From Advenella faeciporci (GTDB lineage Bacteria > Pseudomonadota > Gammaproteobacteria > Burkholderiales > Burkholderiaceae_B): a stretch of DNA of 64,000 nucleotides. Below are positions 48,098 through 57,865 of this stretch, piece after piece; the stretch's first letter is position 1, and the number at the start of each line of letters is the position of its first letter. The DNA lies in the NCBI RefSeq assembly GCF_014652395.1, contig NZ_BMYS01000001.1, positions 186,001 through 250,000 on the forward strand, given 5' to 3'. The position numbers and the translations under genes were made by a program. The notes beneath the pieces are model-generated. The model saw nothing but the letters and a program-made list of their open reading frames with translations. It was not told where the DNA came from and ran no database searches.

Positions 48098-51000
48098 TTA
48101 TTCCTGTTTGTTGAATACGCCACCGAAGTGACGCCGCAAGAAAAGACTGACATCATCGATAATGGTAAAGACAACCGGAATAACCAACAAACTTAAAAAA
48201 GTCGACGTAATCAGACCACCAATCACGGCAATCGCCATCGGTGAACGAAAACCCGGATCGGCCTCGCTAAGCCCAAAAGCCAGGGGCAACATGCCAGCGC
48301 CCATAGCCAGGGTTGTCATTAAAATGGGACGCGCCCTTTTATGACAGGCATCCAGCAATGCCTCATAACGTGAAATATGCTTCTCGCGTTCCGCCAAAAT
48401 CGCATACTCAACCAGTAAAATTGAGTTTTTGGTGGCAATACCCATCAGCATGATAAGACCAATCAAGGACGGCATGGAAAAACTCTTGTCTGCCAATAAC
48501 AAACCAAGAAAAGCACCACCTAACGATAAGGGCAAGGCGGCCAATATGGTGAAAGGATGCAAAAACTGCTTAAACAGTAGCACCAGCACAATATAGATGC
48601 AAATAATCCCCACTGCGATCGCCAGAGAAAAGCTCTCGAACAGCTCACCCATTATTTCCGCATCACCAATACTGACAATTGAAATACCTGCCGGCAATTG
48701 CCGGATGGAAGGCAACTGCATGACTTTTTTAATTACATCACCCAGTGCCTGACCGGAAAGCTCAATTTCAAAATTAATATTTCTGGCCCGATCATAACGA
48801 TTGACCACGACAGGGCCGGCCCCCAGACGAATATCCGCAATGGTACTCAATGGCACAGGACCCTGTGAGCCTGGCACTTTCAGCTCATTAAGAAATTCAA
48901 TATCTTCAAGTACCCATTTTTTCAGGGTTACCACAACAGGCACCTGACGCTGATCAACATTCAACTTGGACAAAGCCACCTCATAATCCCCACTGGTCGC
49001 CACCCTCAGGGTATCGGCAATCGCCACACTGCTCACCCCATATTCGGCAGCCAAAGCATATTTGGGATGAATTTCAATTTCGGGGCGCACCAGACTGGCG
49101 GTGGATGAAATATTTCCCAACCCCCCAATCGTTCGTAAATCACGCCCTACATTCAGGGCCGCCTCCTGCAGTACATCAGCATTGTCTCCGGACAAGACCA
49201 GAACATATTTTTCTCCTGAACCGCCCAGACCGACCTTTATCCTGACACCGGGTATTTGCAGCAACAGCTCCCGGAATTCATTTTCCAACACCTGTTTAAC
49301 GGGCCTATTACCCCTCTCTTTCAACAAGATGGTTAAAGTCGCTTTACGGACATCCTGCGTGGTCCCTATGGCAAACATGTCACCCCCGGCTGCACCCCCG
49401 CCTATGCTGGTATAAATGCCTTCAATGTACGGATTGCCAGCCAACAGGGAAAGCGCATGATTGGCCGCCTCGGTGGTTTCTTCTATTTGGGAGCCTGGTG
49501 GCAACTCAAGATACACCTGAGTCTGGGAAGTATCATCAGCCGGCATGAAACCGGTGGGCAACAAAGGCACAATCATTATTGAGCCAATAAAAAACAAACC
49601 CGACAACATCACGGTTATCCAGCGATGATTCAGGCATTTTTTAACCAGCGACAGATATACCCGCATCCAGGCAGCATCTTTTTCCTGCCGGACGGCCGGT
49701 TTCAGGATATAGGCACACATCATGGGTGTCAGCATGCGTGCAACGACCAGGGAAGCAAAAACGGCCAAAGAAGCCGTCCAGCCAAATTGCTTGAAAAACT
49801 TGCCTGCGATGCCACTCATGAAAGCCGTTGGCAAGAAAACGGCAATCAGCGAAAAAGTGGTCGCCACCACGGCCAGCCCAATTTCATCAGCCGCTTCCAT
49901 CGCAGCCTGGTAAGGTGTTTTGCCCATTCTGAGGTGGCGCACGATATTTTCCACTTCAACAATCGCATCATCAACCAGAATACCTACCACCAGTGAAAGG
50001 GCCAACAGTGTTACCACATTAACGGTAAACCCCAGGAAGTACATGCCGATAAAAGCAGGAATGATTGACATGGGCAAGGCAACCGCTGAAATCAAGGTTG
50101 CCCGAACATTTCTAAGGAAGATCCACACCGCCAGCACAGCCAGCAAAGCCCCTTCATACAGCATATGCATGGAGCCGTTGTATTCACCTTGCACGGGTGA
50201 AACCATGTCAAAAGCCTTGGCAAATTCAATATCGGCATGTCTGCCCTGTAGCGTTGTCAACGTGTCAAGAACCCCCTTACCCACTTCAATTTCACCCGCA
50301 CCCCTGCTGCGTGACACCTCAAAGGCAATCACCGGCTTGCCATCCATGAAAGCGGCCGTTTCCGGATCAGCATAAGTATCGGTAATGGTGGCCACATCAG
50401 ACAAGGTAATGACCTGGCCATTGTTTAAGGGAATTTGAATATTACCCAGTTCAGCTGCTGTTCTTACCGCCCCCAGGGTTCGAATGGGCTGATTCTGCTT
50501 ACCCAATTCGGTTTTTCCGCCTGACAGCTCTTTTTGAATATCCCTGAGCTTTCTGGAGATTTCGGCTGCGGTGGCATTTAAACCTTGCATCAAAACCGGA
50601 TCAAGCTCTATGTTGACCTGGCGCTTGACTCCGCCAACCCGGTTAACCGCCCCCACACCTGGCACCGCCAGCAACGCCTTGGAAACTTCATTATCCACAA
50701 ACCAGGAAAGATCGGTCTGGTCCATCCGGCTGGAATGAACCGTAAAGGCCAGAATGGGTTGGGCAGCCATCTCCAGTTTTGTAACCACAGGTTCGCGGAT
50801 ATCGGCGGGCAAATCGTTCCTGATGCCAGAAATGGCACTGCGCACATCATCGACCGCTTCCTGGGTCGGTTTTTCAAGATTAAACTGTGCCGTGATGGTT
50901 GCCACGCCATCTTGCAATGTACTGAAAATGTGCTTGATGCCCTGCACGGTTGCCAGCTTATCTTCCATCTTGCGGGCAACATCGTTTTCAAGTTGCGAAG

Positions 51001-51166
51001 GCGTTGCACCCTCAAGCACTGCGGTTACTACAACCGTGGGCAAATCAATATCCGGGAAATTCTGGATTTTCATCTGATGGAATGAAAACAAGCCCATCAG
51101 GGTCAACAACACAAAAATCATGCAGGCCGGCAAAGGATTCCTGATTGACCAGGCTGACACATTCAT
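48098..51166 (-). CDS. RND efflux permease (HAE1/AcrB-like)
   Basis: Inner-membrane proton antiporter subunit of a tripartite efflux pump. The 1022 residues show the RND layout: TM1, large periplasmic loop, TM2-7 with GILVDDAIVEVENI in TM4 (paired Asp residues of the proton relay), second periplasmic loop and TM8-12. The N terminus (IRNPLPACMIFVLLTLMGLFSF) and the loop pattern resemble the MdtB/AcrB-type multidrug branch rather than metal exporters. It starts 5 bases after the adaptor gene. The substrate is unknown and no outer-membrane factor gene is adjacent. Confidence 0.93.
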   Translation of the reverse strand: MNVSAWSIRNPLPACMIFVLLTLMGLFSFHQMKIQNFPDIDLPTVVVTAVLEGATPSQLENDVARKMEDKLATVQGIKHIFSTLQDGVATITAQFNLEKPTQEAVDDVRSAISGIRNDLPADIREPVVTKLEMAAQPILAFTVHSSRMDQTDLSWFVDNEVSKALLAVPGVGAVNRVGGVKRQVNIELDPVLMQGLNATAAEISRKLRDIQKELSGGKTELGKQNQPIRTLGAVRTAAELGNIQIPLNNGQVITLSDVATITDTYADPETAAFMDGKPVIAFEVSRSRGAGEIEVGKGVLDTLTTLQGRHADIEFAKAFDMVSPVQGEYNGSMHMLYEGALLAVLAVWIFLRNVRATLISAVALPMSIIPAFIGMYFLGFTVNVVTLLALSLVVGILVDDAIVEVENIVRHLRMGKTPYQAAMEAADEIGLAVVATTFSLIAVFLPTAFMSGIAGKFFKQFGWTASLAVFASLVVARMLTPMMCAYILKPAVRQEKDAAWMRVYLSLVKKCLNHRWITVMLSGLFFIGSIMIVPLLPTGFMPADDTSQTQVYLELPPGSQIEETTEAANHALSLLAGNPYIEGIYTSIGGGAAGGDMFAIGTTQDVRKATLTILLKERGNRPVKQVLENEFRELLLQIPGVRIKVGLGGSGEKYVLVLSGDNADVLQEAALNVGRDLRTIGGLGNISSTASLVRPEIEIHPKYALAAEYGVSSVAIADTLRVATSGDYEVALSKLNVDQRQVPVVVTLKKWVLEDIEFLNELKVPGSQGPVPLSTIADIRLGAGPVVVNRYDRARNINFEIELSGQALGDVIKKVMQLPSIRQLPAGISIVSIGDAEIMGELFESFSLAIAVGIICIYIVLVLLFKQFLHPFTILAALPLSLGGAFLGLLLADKSFSMPSLIGLIMLMGIATKNSILLVEYAILAEREKHISRYEALLDACHKRARPILMTTLAMGAGMLPLAFGLSEADPGFRSPMAIAVIGGLITSTFLSLLVIPVVFTIIDDVSLFLRRHFGGVFNKQE

Positions 51167-51171
51167 GGCAT

Positions 51172-52305
51172 TTACCGCCCGGCCCTTGCAAAGGACATGA
51201 CAGATCCCGCTCCAGCTGCTGTCTCCGATGCTGCCAGAGCAACACGAACCATATCGCCATCTTCAAGGAAACGCGCCCCCTTGACCACAATGATTTCACC
51301 TGAAACCAACCCGGCAAGCACTTCCACCCCATTGGGCAAGGACTGCCCGATTTCTATTTTCCGCAACGCAACCCTATTGTTGTTTTCAAGGACAAACACA
51401 TAATAAAAACCATCCCGCAACACCAGGGCCTGACGCGGCACGGCAATGACTTTACGGGTGCCCAGCTTAAAATCACCCTGGACAAACATGCCTGCCTTGA
51501 CTTGTGCACCAGGAACAATATCCACATACACGATGGCCTGCCGGGTTTGTTCATTCAGGGCGGGCGACTGCTGCCTTACAGTGCCCTCAGCAAAAAGATC
51601 CTCCCTGACATGCATAAGCACCTTCGTTCCCGGCTCTAGCGCGCTCAAATGGCGGCTGGAAACCGATGCTTCCCACTGCAGTTTATTCTGGACAATAAGA
51701 TGAAAAAGCTCTTGACCAGGATTATAGACGGCCCCCAATACTGCGGATTTCGCCGAAACAACCCCGTCATAGGGGGCCAGTAACCGGGTATAGGCCAAAC
51801 GCTGTTCTTGCCCCACCAATGCGGCCTGGGCCGAGGACAGTTGTGCCTGATTGATTTTTTCAGTAGCCAGTACCTGATCTGCTTCCTGTTGACTGACTGC
51901 ACCGCTACCCATAATACGGCGGATACGCTTGGCATTTTGGGTTGCCTGTTCAAGACTGGCCTGAGCCTGGATGATAGCGGCCCTGGTTTGTTCAATTTCC
52001 GCCCTGATGATGGTGTCATCAAACTTAGCCAGAAGTTGCCCGGCCTGGACGATATCACCCACATCGGCAAAAACCTCTTTCAGGCGCAACCCGCTGGTTT
52101 GCACGCTTACACTGGCATCCTGCCATGGCCGGATATTACCCGTGGCAGACAGGGTTCTTTCCATGTCAACAAAATTAACCTGCTGCACGGAAACCGTTAA
52201 TGCGGGACGGGACGTTTCAGCAGGAGCCTTTTCAGCCCATGCCCCAAGCCCCAATAGCAGGAGCAAAAAAAAGACTACAGATCGTATTGAAATGCCATGT
52301 CTCAA
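51172..52305 (-). CDS. RND periplasmic adaptor (membrane fusion protein)
   Basis: The 377-residue adaptor has a signal peptide (about 1-24). It has the split lipoyl domain (DASVSVQTSGLRLKEVFADVGDIVQAGQLLAKFDD and TRLLAPYDGVVSAKSAVLG), an alpha-hairpin between the halves, a beta-barrel and a membrane-proximal domain. It links the permease to an outer-membrane channel. The start is TTG at 52305, immediately after an in-frame TAA and with AGGA upstream. It is co-transcribed with the permease. Confidence 0.92.
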   Translation of the reverse strand: MRHGISIRSVVFFLLLLLGLGAWAEKAPAETSRPALTVSVQQVNFVDMERTLSATGNIRPWQDASVSVQTSGLRLKEVFADVGDIVQAGQLLAKFDDTIIRAEIEQTRAAIIQAQASLEQATQNAKRIRRIMGSGAVSQQEADQVLATEKINQAQLSSAQAALVGQEQRLAYTRLLAPYDGVVSAKSAVLGAVYNPGQELFHLIVQNKLQWEASVSSRHLSALEPGTKVLMHVREDLFAEGTVRQQSPALNEQTRQAIVYVDIVPGAQVKAGMFVQGDFKLGTRKVIAVPRQALVLRDGFYYVFVLENNNRVALRKIEIGQSLPNGVEVLAGLVSGEIIVVKGARFLEDGDMVRVALAASETAAGAGSVMSFARAGR

Positions 52306-52318
52306 TTATCATCATCCT

Positions 52319-52357
52319 GCAAGAAGTAAACCTTATTGCTTAAGATTTACTTCTTGC
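52319..52357. repeat. Inverted repeat between the protease and efflux genes
   Basis: A perfect 12-base inverted repeat (GCAAGAAGTAAA and TTTACTTCTTGC) with a 15-base spacer; a partial third copy GGTTTACTTC follows at 52362. There is no T-run, so it may be an operator or a transcript-processing hairpin. Confidence 0.6.
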
Positions 52358-52364
52358 TTCTGGT

Positions 52365-54581
52365 TTACTTCATGTTAACCATATCCGCCACAATATTGGC
52401 GGCTTCTTTTGCAGCGATATCAATATTATCCTTACGCTTTTTCTCATTGGCCAGCTCTTCTTTAAGGTTACCCTCTCCGGCCTGCAAGCCATCATCAAGC
52501 CGGAACCCGCCCACATCGGATTCGCCCAGCTCCTTGCGCCTGGCCTCGAAATCCTTGCGTTGGGTTTCCATGTTTTCACGCTCTTCAAGACGGGTTTGAT
52601 AATTCAGCGAAATGACTTTCTGCTCTGACAGCTTGCGTGCGTAGTCCAGTTCATCCTGCATTAACTTCCAGCTTCCTGATTCATTTACACGATCTTTATG
52701 CAAACGGGCCAAATTGACAATGGTTGGCTTCAAATCACCAACAGGCTTGTACGAAGCAGGGTCAATTTCGGTCCAGGGCATGGCATTTTCGTAACTTGAC
52801 TCACCCATTTCCTTGGCATCAAACACCGTTGGGAATATGATATCGGGCACAATACCCTTGACCTGCGTAGAGCTTCCGTTGACACGGAAAAACTTCTGGA
52901 TGGTCCATTTCAGGGAGCCCAGCTCTTCATCCTGAGGGCGACGCAAAAATTCGTTCAGGCCACGAATGGTTTGCACCGACCCTTTACCCCAGGTGGGATC
53001 ACCCAGCACCACGCCACGGCCGTAATCCTGCATGGCCCCTGCAAAAATCTCGGATGCCGAAGCGGAAATACGGTTGACCAGCACGGCCAAAGGTTTATCC
53101 CACACCATGTCTGTTTTCATGCTACGTACATTGGATACCGAACCTTCGGCGGTGCGGACTTGCACAATCGGACTTGGGCCACCAATAAACAAGCCACTCA
53201 GGTTTGCCGCTTCAGTCAGGGAACCGCCGCCATTATTGCGCATATCCAGAACGATGCCATCAACCTTGGCCTTGTTCAGTTCTTCCAGAATGGCACGAAC
53301 ATCCCGTGTCACACTTTTAAAGTTTTCTTCACCGCGGGCTCGGGCATCAAAGTCTTCATAAAAGCTGGGAATGGTAATAACAGCCACTTTCCTGGTTTGC
53401 CCGTCATTGTCAACTTCAAGTATTTTGTATTTGGCTGCCTGGTCTTCAAGCGTTACTTTTTGACGCACCAGGGTGACCACTTTCTGCTTCCCGTCAATAC
53501 CTCCCTCGGCAGGGATGATTTCAATCCTGACCGTACTGCCGCGTTTGCCACGAATTTTATTGACAATATCATCAAGACGCCAGTCAACCACGTCTTCCAT
53601 GGGACCCTTTGCCCCCTGACCTACGGCCACAATCCGGTCACCCGGCTGAATCTGCCCGGATTTGGCAGCAGGCCCACCGGGCACCACCTCACGGATTTGT
53701 CCATATTCATCACGTTTTTGCAATACGGCACCAATACCCTCGACAGACAGGCTTATTTGCACATCAAAATTCTTGGCTGAAGTGGGGCTGTAATAATTGG
53801 TGTGAGGGTCTGTGCTGCTGGCATATGCGTTAATGAACATTTCGCTCACATCTTCGCTGCTCATGCGCAAAATCTGGTTGCGATTATTGACATAGCGCTT
53901 GCTTAAGGTTTCCTTGATTTTTTGATCAGTACTGCCTGCCAGCTTCAATCTTAAATAATCGTTTTTGACCCGCTTGCGCCACAAATCGTTGATTTCCTCA
54001 TTGGTTTCAACCCATTTGCTTTTCTTTCGATCAAGCTCGAAAGACTCGTCAACTGAAAAATCGAAATCATCTTTCAGGGTGGACAGAACATGGTCAAAAC
54101 GCTGCTCGACGCGATCCCGGTAAATTTCAAAAATATCAAACGGGATTTCCAGGCGACCACTTAGGAGCATATCATTCATTTGATCTTTCACGGCAGAAAA
54201 CTTCTCGATATCCGACTGCAGGAAAAACATTTTTGAAGGATCGAGCATTTTGAGATACTCATCAAAAATCGCATGGGACATTGCAGTGTCCAACGGTTTT
54301 TTATCATATTCGAAACGGGTCAGGATATTTGAAACAATAATGGCCGCCTTGGCATGCTCGATATCCGGGGAAAGCGCTTGTTTCTGGGGTTTTTTCAGAC
54401 TACCTGAAGTAGCCGATTCGGTTTTTCCGGTTGCCGATTCTGCCGATTGCCGGGCCAACACAGGCTGGGTGACCTGGGCCTGGCCCAATTGATCAACCTT
54501 GCTGATGGTTTCGGAGTCGGCATATACACACCCGGAGGCGGCAATGAATGCCAACGCAGCTACTAACACTTTAAACTTCAT
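52365..54581 (-). CDS. prc: Tail-specific protease (Prc/CtpA family, S41)
   Basis: Periplasmic protease that cleaves C-terminal tails. It has a signal peptide ending IAASGCVYADSE (either lipoprotein at Cys19 or cleavage after YADS), then a N-terminal helical domain and a PDZ domain (SLSVEGIGAVLQKRDEYGQI through GDRIVAVGQG). The S41 catalytic domain has the Ser in NRISASASEIFAGAM and the Lys in DPTWGKGSVQ. A C-terminal DUF3340-type helical region follows. I chose the ATG at 54581 because it gives the signal peptide. 738 residues, similar to E. coli Prc (682) with a longer N-terminal linker. Confidence 0.94.
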   Translation of the reverse strand: MKFKVLVAALAFIAASGCVYADSETISKVDQLGQAQVTQPVLARQSAESATGKTESATSGSLKKPQKQALSPDIEHAKAAIIVSNILTRFEYDKKPLDTAMSHAIFDEYLKMLDPSKMFFLQSDIEKFSAVKDQMNDMLLSGRLEIPFDIFEIYRDRVEQRFDHVLSTLKDDFDFSVDESFELDRKKSKWVETNEEINDLWRKRVKNDYLRLKLAGSTDQKIKETLSKRYVNNRNQILRMSSEDVSEMFINAYASSTDPHTNYYSPTSAKNFDVQISLSVEGIGAVLQKRDEYGQIREVVPGGPAAKSGQIQPGDRIVAVGQGAKGPMEDVVDWRLDDIVNKIRGKRGSTVRIEIIPAEGGIDGKQKVVTLVRQKVTLEDQAAKYKILEVDNDGQTRKVAVITIPSFYEDFDARARGEENFKSVTRDVRAILEELNKAKVDGIVLDMRNNGGGSLTEAANLSGLFIGGPSPIVQVRTAEGSVSNVRSMKTDMVWDKPLAVLVNRISASASEIFAGAMQDYGRGVVLGDPTWGKGSVQTIRGLNEFLRRPQDEELGSLKWTIQKFFRVNGSSTQVKGIVPDIIFPTVFDAKEMGESSYENAMPWTEIDPASYKPVGDLKPTIVNLARLHKDRVNESGSWKLMQDELDYARKLSEQKVISLNYQTRLEERENMETQRKDFEARRKELGESDVGGFRLDDGLQAGEGNLKEELANEKKRKDNIDIAAKEAANIVADMVNMK

Positions 54582-54973
54582 GCGACACAATCTCTTTTCA
54601 GTAAAACCAGGCAATACCTTACTGCTTGGTTTATATATATTAACAGTCGGTTTTATAAGCAAATTCATGCCTGGACATAAAAAACGCTTACCCTTTCATG
54701 CGCTACAACCTTGTATATTTGGCCTTCGTGATTTATCACAAGATAAATGACACTGAATTCCTGAAAAAGTTTATTTTATTTGTCTTGTACTACTTTTTCT
54801 GAACTGCAATTTTACCCGTTTTACCGCAGCCCACCTGAAATTGAAGGGAAAAACACAAGACTGATATTAGCAGGATATTCATCAAAAGTTACAGGAAAAA
54901 AAAGCACAGGACAAATGCAAATGCTTCATACTGCTACAATTCATTGAACTCAGGACAAACAAGAGAGATATTC
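54582..54973. other. Divergent intergenic region, no gene seen
   Basis: About 390 AT-rich bases between the protease gene (minus) and the transglycosylase gene (plus). Both promoters must lie here. Open frames extend in from both genes but without ribosome binding sites or family similarity. I see no RNA gene or strong terminator. Confidence 0.6.
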
Positions 54974-56212
54974 ATGGCCCGCTATTTTCAGGAAAAACCG
55001 GCAATTTCACGCTTTGGTGGTTTACTTTCCTTAATCCCCCTGTTTTTTTGCATCAGTCTTCCTGTGCAGGCACAAAACACCGACTTTGCCGCCTGCCTGG
55101 ACAGACTGCAGCCTGAAGCACAAAAAGCCGGTATTTCCAGCTCCTCTTTCAGACAGTTCACTGACCATATTGTGCCTGACATGAGCATTCTGGAAAAGCT
55201 CGATTATCAGCCGGAATTCAAACAACCCATCTGGGATTACCTGGCTGCGCTTGTTGATGAACAGCGCATCCAGGAGGGTCTGCAAAACCTGAGCCTTCAC
55301 AAGAATACCCTGGCCCGCATTCAGGAAATATATGGCGTTGACCCTGCAACAGTTGTTGCCGTTTGGGGAGTGGAAAGCAACTTTGGTCAAACTTTCGGCA
55401 AATACCCGCTGACGCAGGCTTTGGGAACCTTAAGCTGCTATGGACGCCGGCAGGCTTTTTTCCAGAAAGAATTCTTCGCTGCACTCAGGATCCTGCAATC
55501 GGGCGACATTACGCCAGAGCGCCTGGTTGGTTCATGGGCAGGGGCTTTCGGACATACCCAGTTCATGCCCACCACCTTTGAGCGGCTTGCCGTTGATTTT
55601 GATGATGACGGACAACGAGACCTGATGGACAACACCGAGGATGCACTGGCTTCTACCGCCAACTACCTGGCCAAAAATGGCTGGCGCAGCGGCCAGCCCT
55701 GGGGCTTTGAAGTAAAGCTGCCCGATAATCTTTCGATTGCCGGTGAGGGCCGTAAAAAGAAGCGGCCCGTGCAAACCTGGATCAACAAAGGCCTTACCGC
55801 CATCAATGGCCAACCTCTAACCAACCTGGTCCCCGCTTCCATGCAAGCCGGCCTGCTTACACCTGCGGGGGCCAATGGCCCCGCTTTCCTGGTGTTCAAA
55901 AATTTTGACGTGATTTACAGCTATAACGCGGCAGAAAGCTATGCCCTGGCCATTGCCCACCTGTCTGATCGCCTGAAAGGTGAAGGCCCCTTCAAAAAAG
56001 ACTGGCCTACTGATGATCTGGGCCTGTCACGTACCGAGCGGGTTACTTTACAAAAAATACTGCTGCAAAAAGGTTACGATATTGGTGAAGCGGACGGCTT
56101 GATTGGCAGTAAAACCCGTGAAGCGATCAAAGCCGAACAAACCCGACTGGGCCTGAAAGCCGATGGCCGTGCCGGACAAAAAATCCTGCGGTCACTGCAG
56201 CAAACCAACTAA
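54974..56212 (+). CDS. Lytic murein transglycosylase (MltB family)
   Basis: Cleaves peptidoglycan to 1,6-anhydromuropeptides in the periplasm. A signal peptide (about 1-33, ending PVQAQ) is followed by the MltB-type domain with the catalytic Glu in VWGVESNFGQ and GSWAGAFGHTQFMPTT. The C-terminal PG_binding_1 domain (VTLQKILLQKGYDIGEADGLIGSKTREAI) binds peptidoglycan. The ATG at 54974 has AGAGAG upstream; an in-frame TTG lies 30 bases earlier. 412 residues. Confidence 0.92.
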   Translation: MARYFQEKPAISRFGGLLSLIPLFFCISLPVQAQNTDFAACLDRLQPEAQKAGISSSSFRQFTDHIVPDMSILEKLDYQPEFKQPIWDYLAALVDEQRIQEGLQNLSLHKNTLARIQEIYGVDPATVVAVWGVESNFGQTFGKYPLTQALGTLSCYGRRQAFFQKEFFAALRILQSGDITPERLVGSWAGAFGHTQFMPTTFERLAVDFDDDGQRDLMDNTEDALASTANYLAKNGWRSGQPWGFEVKLPDNLSIAGEGRKKKRPVQTWINKGLTAINGQPLTNLVPASMQAGLLTPAGANGPAFLVFKNFDVIYSYNAAESYALAIAHLSDRLKGEGPFKKDWPTDDLGLSRTERVTLQKILLQKGYDIGEADGLIGSKTREAIKAEQTRLGLKADGRAGQKILRSLQQTN

Positions 56213-56231
56213 ACGGCAACCTGCAGGATAA

Positions 56232-56264
56232 AAAACGCAGCCCTTCTCTTGCGGCTGCGTTTTT
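56232..56264. terminator. Terminator between transglycosylase and argE
   Basis: An 11-bp stem AAAACGCAGCC/GGCTGCGTTTT with a 10-base loop; A and T runs on both sides suit the convergent genes. Confidence 0.88.
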
Positions 56265-56270
56265 AATGAC

Positions 56271-57449
56271 TCACTCCACTTGCTGACTGGCACAAACACT
56301 TCTTAAAAACATTTCGCATTTGGTCAGTTGCTCCAGACTGATGTATTCGTTGGCCTTGTGCGCCTGTTCTATACTACCCGGTCCGCAAATGACCGTAGGA
56401 ATGCCTGCCTGCTGAAACAGGCCGCCTTCCGTTGCATAAGCCACTTTGGCGATTTCCGTTTCTTTGGTCAGGCCACGTACCAGTTGCATGATGGCTTCTT
56501 TTTCTGCCGTTTCCATACCTGGGGCACTGGCCAGCTTAATCAGTTCAATACCGGCATCGGGATTTTCTTTTTTCATTTGCGGCACCAGCACTTCATGAAT
56601 ATAAGCCTCTATACGCTCAAGGATTTCAGTAGGTGACTGTGCTGGCAACGTACGGTATTCAAAAAGGAATTCACAATGCGCGGGCACCGTATTGATGGCA
56701 TTGCCTCCCTGTATGGTACTGGTTTGTCCGGTTGTGAAAGGCACATCAAAATACGTATCAAACGGCCCTTTTTGTTTTATTTCATCAGTCAAATCACGGA
56801 ACATGCAAATAATACGCGCAGCATATTCAATCGCATTTGTACCCAATGGGGTTAATGAGGAGTGTGCGGCACAACCGTGCACGATACATTTGTAAGCGCT
56901 AATGCCCTTATGCGCCACGACCGGCCGCATACTGGTAGGTTCACCCACAATACAGCCTGCCGGTTTAATTCCCTTTTGCGCCAGTTCCTGCAGCATGAGG
57001 GGCGCGCCCAGACAACCTATTTCTTCATCAAAGGAAAAAGCCAGATGCAGTGGTGCCTTAAGACGGACACGGGTAAATTCAGGCACCAGGGCCAGGACTG
57101 TCCCAATAAATCCCTTCATGTCGCAGGCACCACGTCCGTATAAACGCCCTTCGCGTTCTTGCGCCACAAAAGGTTCACTGTCCCAACCCTGCCCGTCTAC
57201 GGGAACCACGTCGGTGTGCCCCGATAAGACCAGCCCTCCCTCAAGGCGCTCTTGGGTAGCAGAAGGAATGGTGGCAAACAGGTTGGCCTTTTTGCCGTCC
57301 GCATTGAACACCAGAAAGCTTTCCACCCCACAATGAGCAAGATATGCCTTAATGTATTCAATCAATTCAAGATTTGAATAACGACTGGTAGTATCAAATC
57401 CAATCAATTTTTTGGTCCAGTCAAGGCTGGTTTGCGGAAATGTAGACAT
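56271..57449 (-). CDS. argE: ArgE, acetylornithine deacetylase
   Basis: M20-family zinc peptidase that removes acetate from N-acetylornithine in arginine synthesis. Metal and catalytic residues are in SGHTDVVPVDG, GRGACDMKGFIG and SFDEEIGCLGA. CGPGSIEQAHKANEY carries the last His ligand. The 392 residues include the dimerisation domain in the middle. It is monocistronic; the ATG at 57449 gives the family start. Confidence 0.93.
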   Translation of the reverse strand: MSTFPQTSLDWTKKLIGFDTTSRYSNLELIEYIKAYLAHCGVESFLVFNADGKKANLFATIPSATQERLEGGLVLSGHTDVVPVDGQGWDSEPFVAQEREGRLYGRGACDMKGFIGTVLALVPEFTRVRLKAPLHLAFSFDEEIGCLGAPLMLQELAQKGIKPAGCIVGEPTSMRPVVAHKGISAYKCIVHGCAAHSSLTPLGTNAIEYAARIICMFRDLTDEIKQKGPFDTYFDVPFTTGQTSTIQGGNAINTVPAHCEFLFEYRTLPAQSPTEILERIEAYIHEVLVPQMKKENPDAGIELIKLASAPGMETAEKEAIMQLVRGLTKETEIAKVAYATEGGLFQQAGIPTVICGPGSIEQAHKANEYISLEQLTKCEMFLRSVCASQQVE

Positions 57450-57619
57450 GCTTGTTCAGGTAAAAAAGAAACAAATTTCAAGTGTATCAGCTGCGCTGTT
57501 GTATAAATGACATCAAAAAGACATAAATGTTGGTTTTTTTCCAGAGGCATAAAAAAATGTTGCTTTTAAAAAAAATAACATGCATAATTACGTTCTTACT
57601 TAATCTTATTTAAGTAATT

Positions 57620-57696
57620 GGCTCTTTAGCTCAGTCGGTTAGAGCGACGGAATCATAATCCGCAGGTCCCCCGTTCGAATCGGGGAAGAGCCACCA
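57620..57696 (+). tRNA. tRNA-Met (CAT)
   Basis: A complete 77-base cloverleaf including the encoded CCA: acceptor GGCTCTT/AAGAGCC, D-arm GCTC/GAGC, anticodon loop ATCATAA with CAT at 57654-57656, T-arm CCCCG-TTCGAAT-CGGGG. The outermost anticodon-stem pair is A-C, a mismatch. CAT can belong to elongator Met or, after lysidine modification, to Ile; the body looks like elongator Met to me. The DNA beyond its 3' end is a mobile element, so its 3' end is probably the attachment site. Confidence 0.93.
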
Positions 57697-57712
57697 ATAA
57701 AATCAAACACTT

Positions 57713-57745
57713 ACGCCAATCTTTACGGGTTGGCGTTTTTGTTTT
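57713..57745 (+). terminator. Terminator after tRNA-Met
   Basis: ACGCCAA (57713-57719) pairs with TTGGCGT (57730-57736), followed by TTTTGTTTT. Confidence 0.8.
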
Positions 57746-57752
57746 CTGTTCC

Positions 57753-57813
57753 GTGTACCCCCTGTGTACCCCTCGGATTTCAATATCCGCCTATCGCTCG
57801 TCAGGTGTACCCC
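57753..57813 (+). repeat. Three GTGTACCCC direct repeats near the tRNA
   Basis: Exact copies at 57753-57761, 57764-57772 and 57805-57813. Position at the presumed tRNA-side end of the element suggests integrase or excisionase arm-type binding sites. This is inference. Confidence 0.5.
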
Positions 57814-57865
57814 GTTTCCAATGAAGTATTGTTGTTTGATCGGTACGCTCTGAATATACTGTTAT

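Noticed and set aside
57620-57696. tRNA-Ile (lysidine-modified CAT)
   Set aside because: The anticodon alone cannot exclude it, but the acceptor GGCTCTT and D-arm look like elongator tRNA-Met; left as Met with a caveat.
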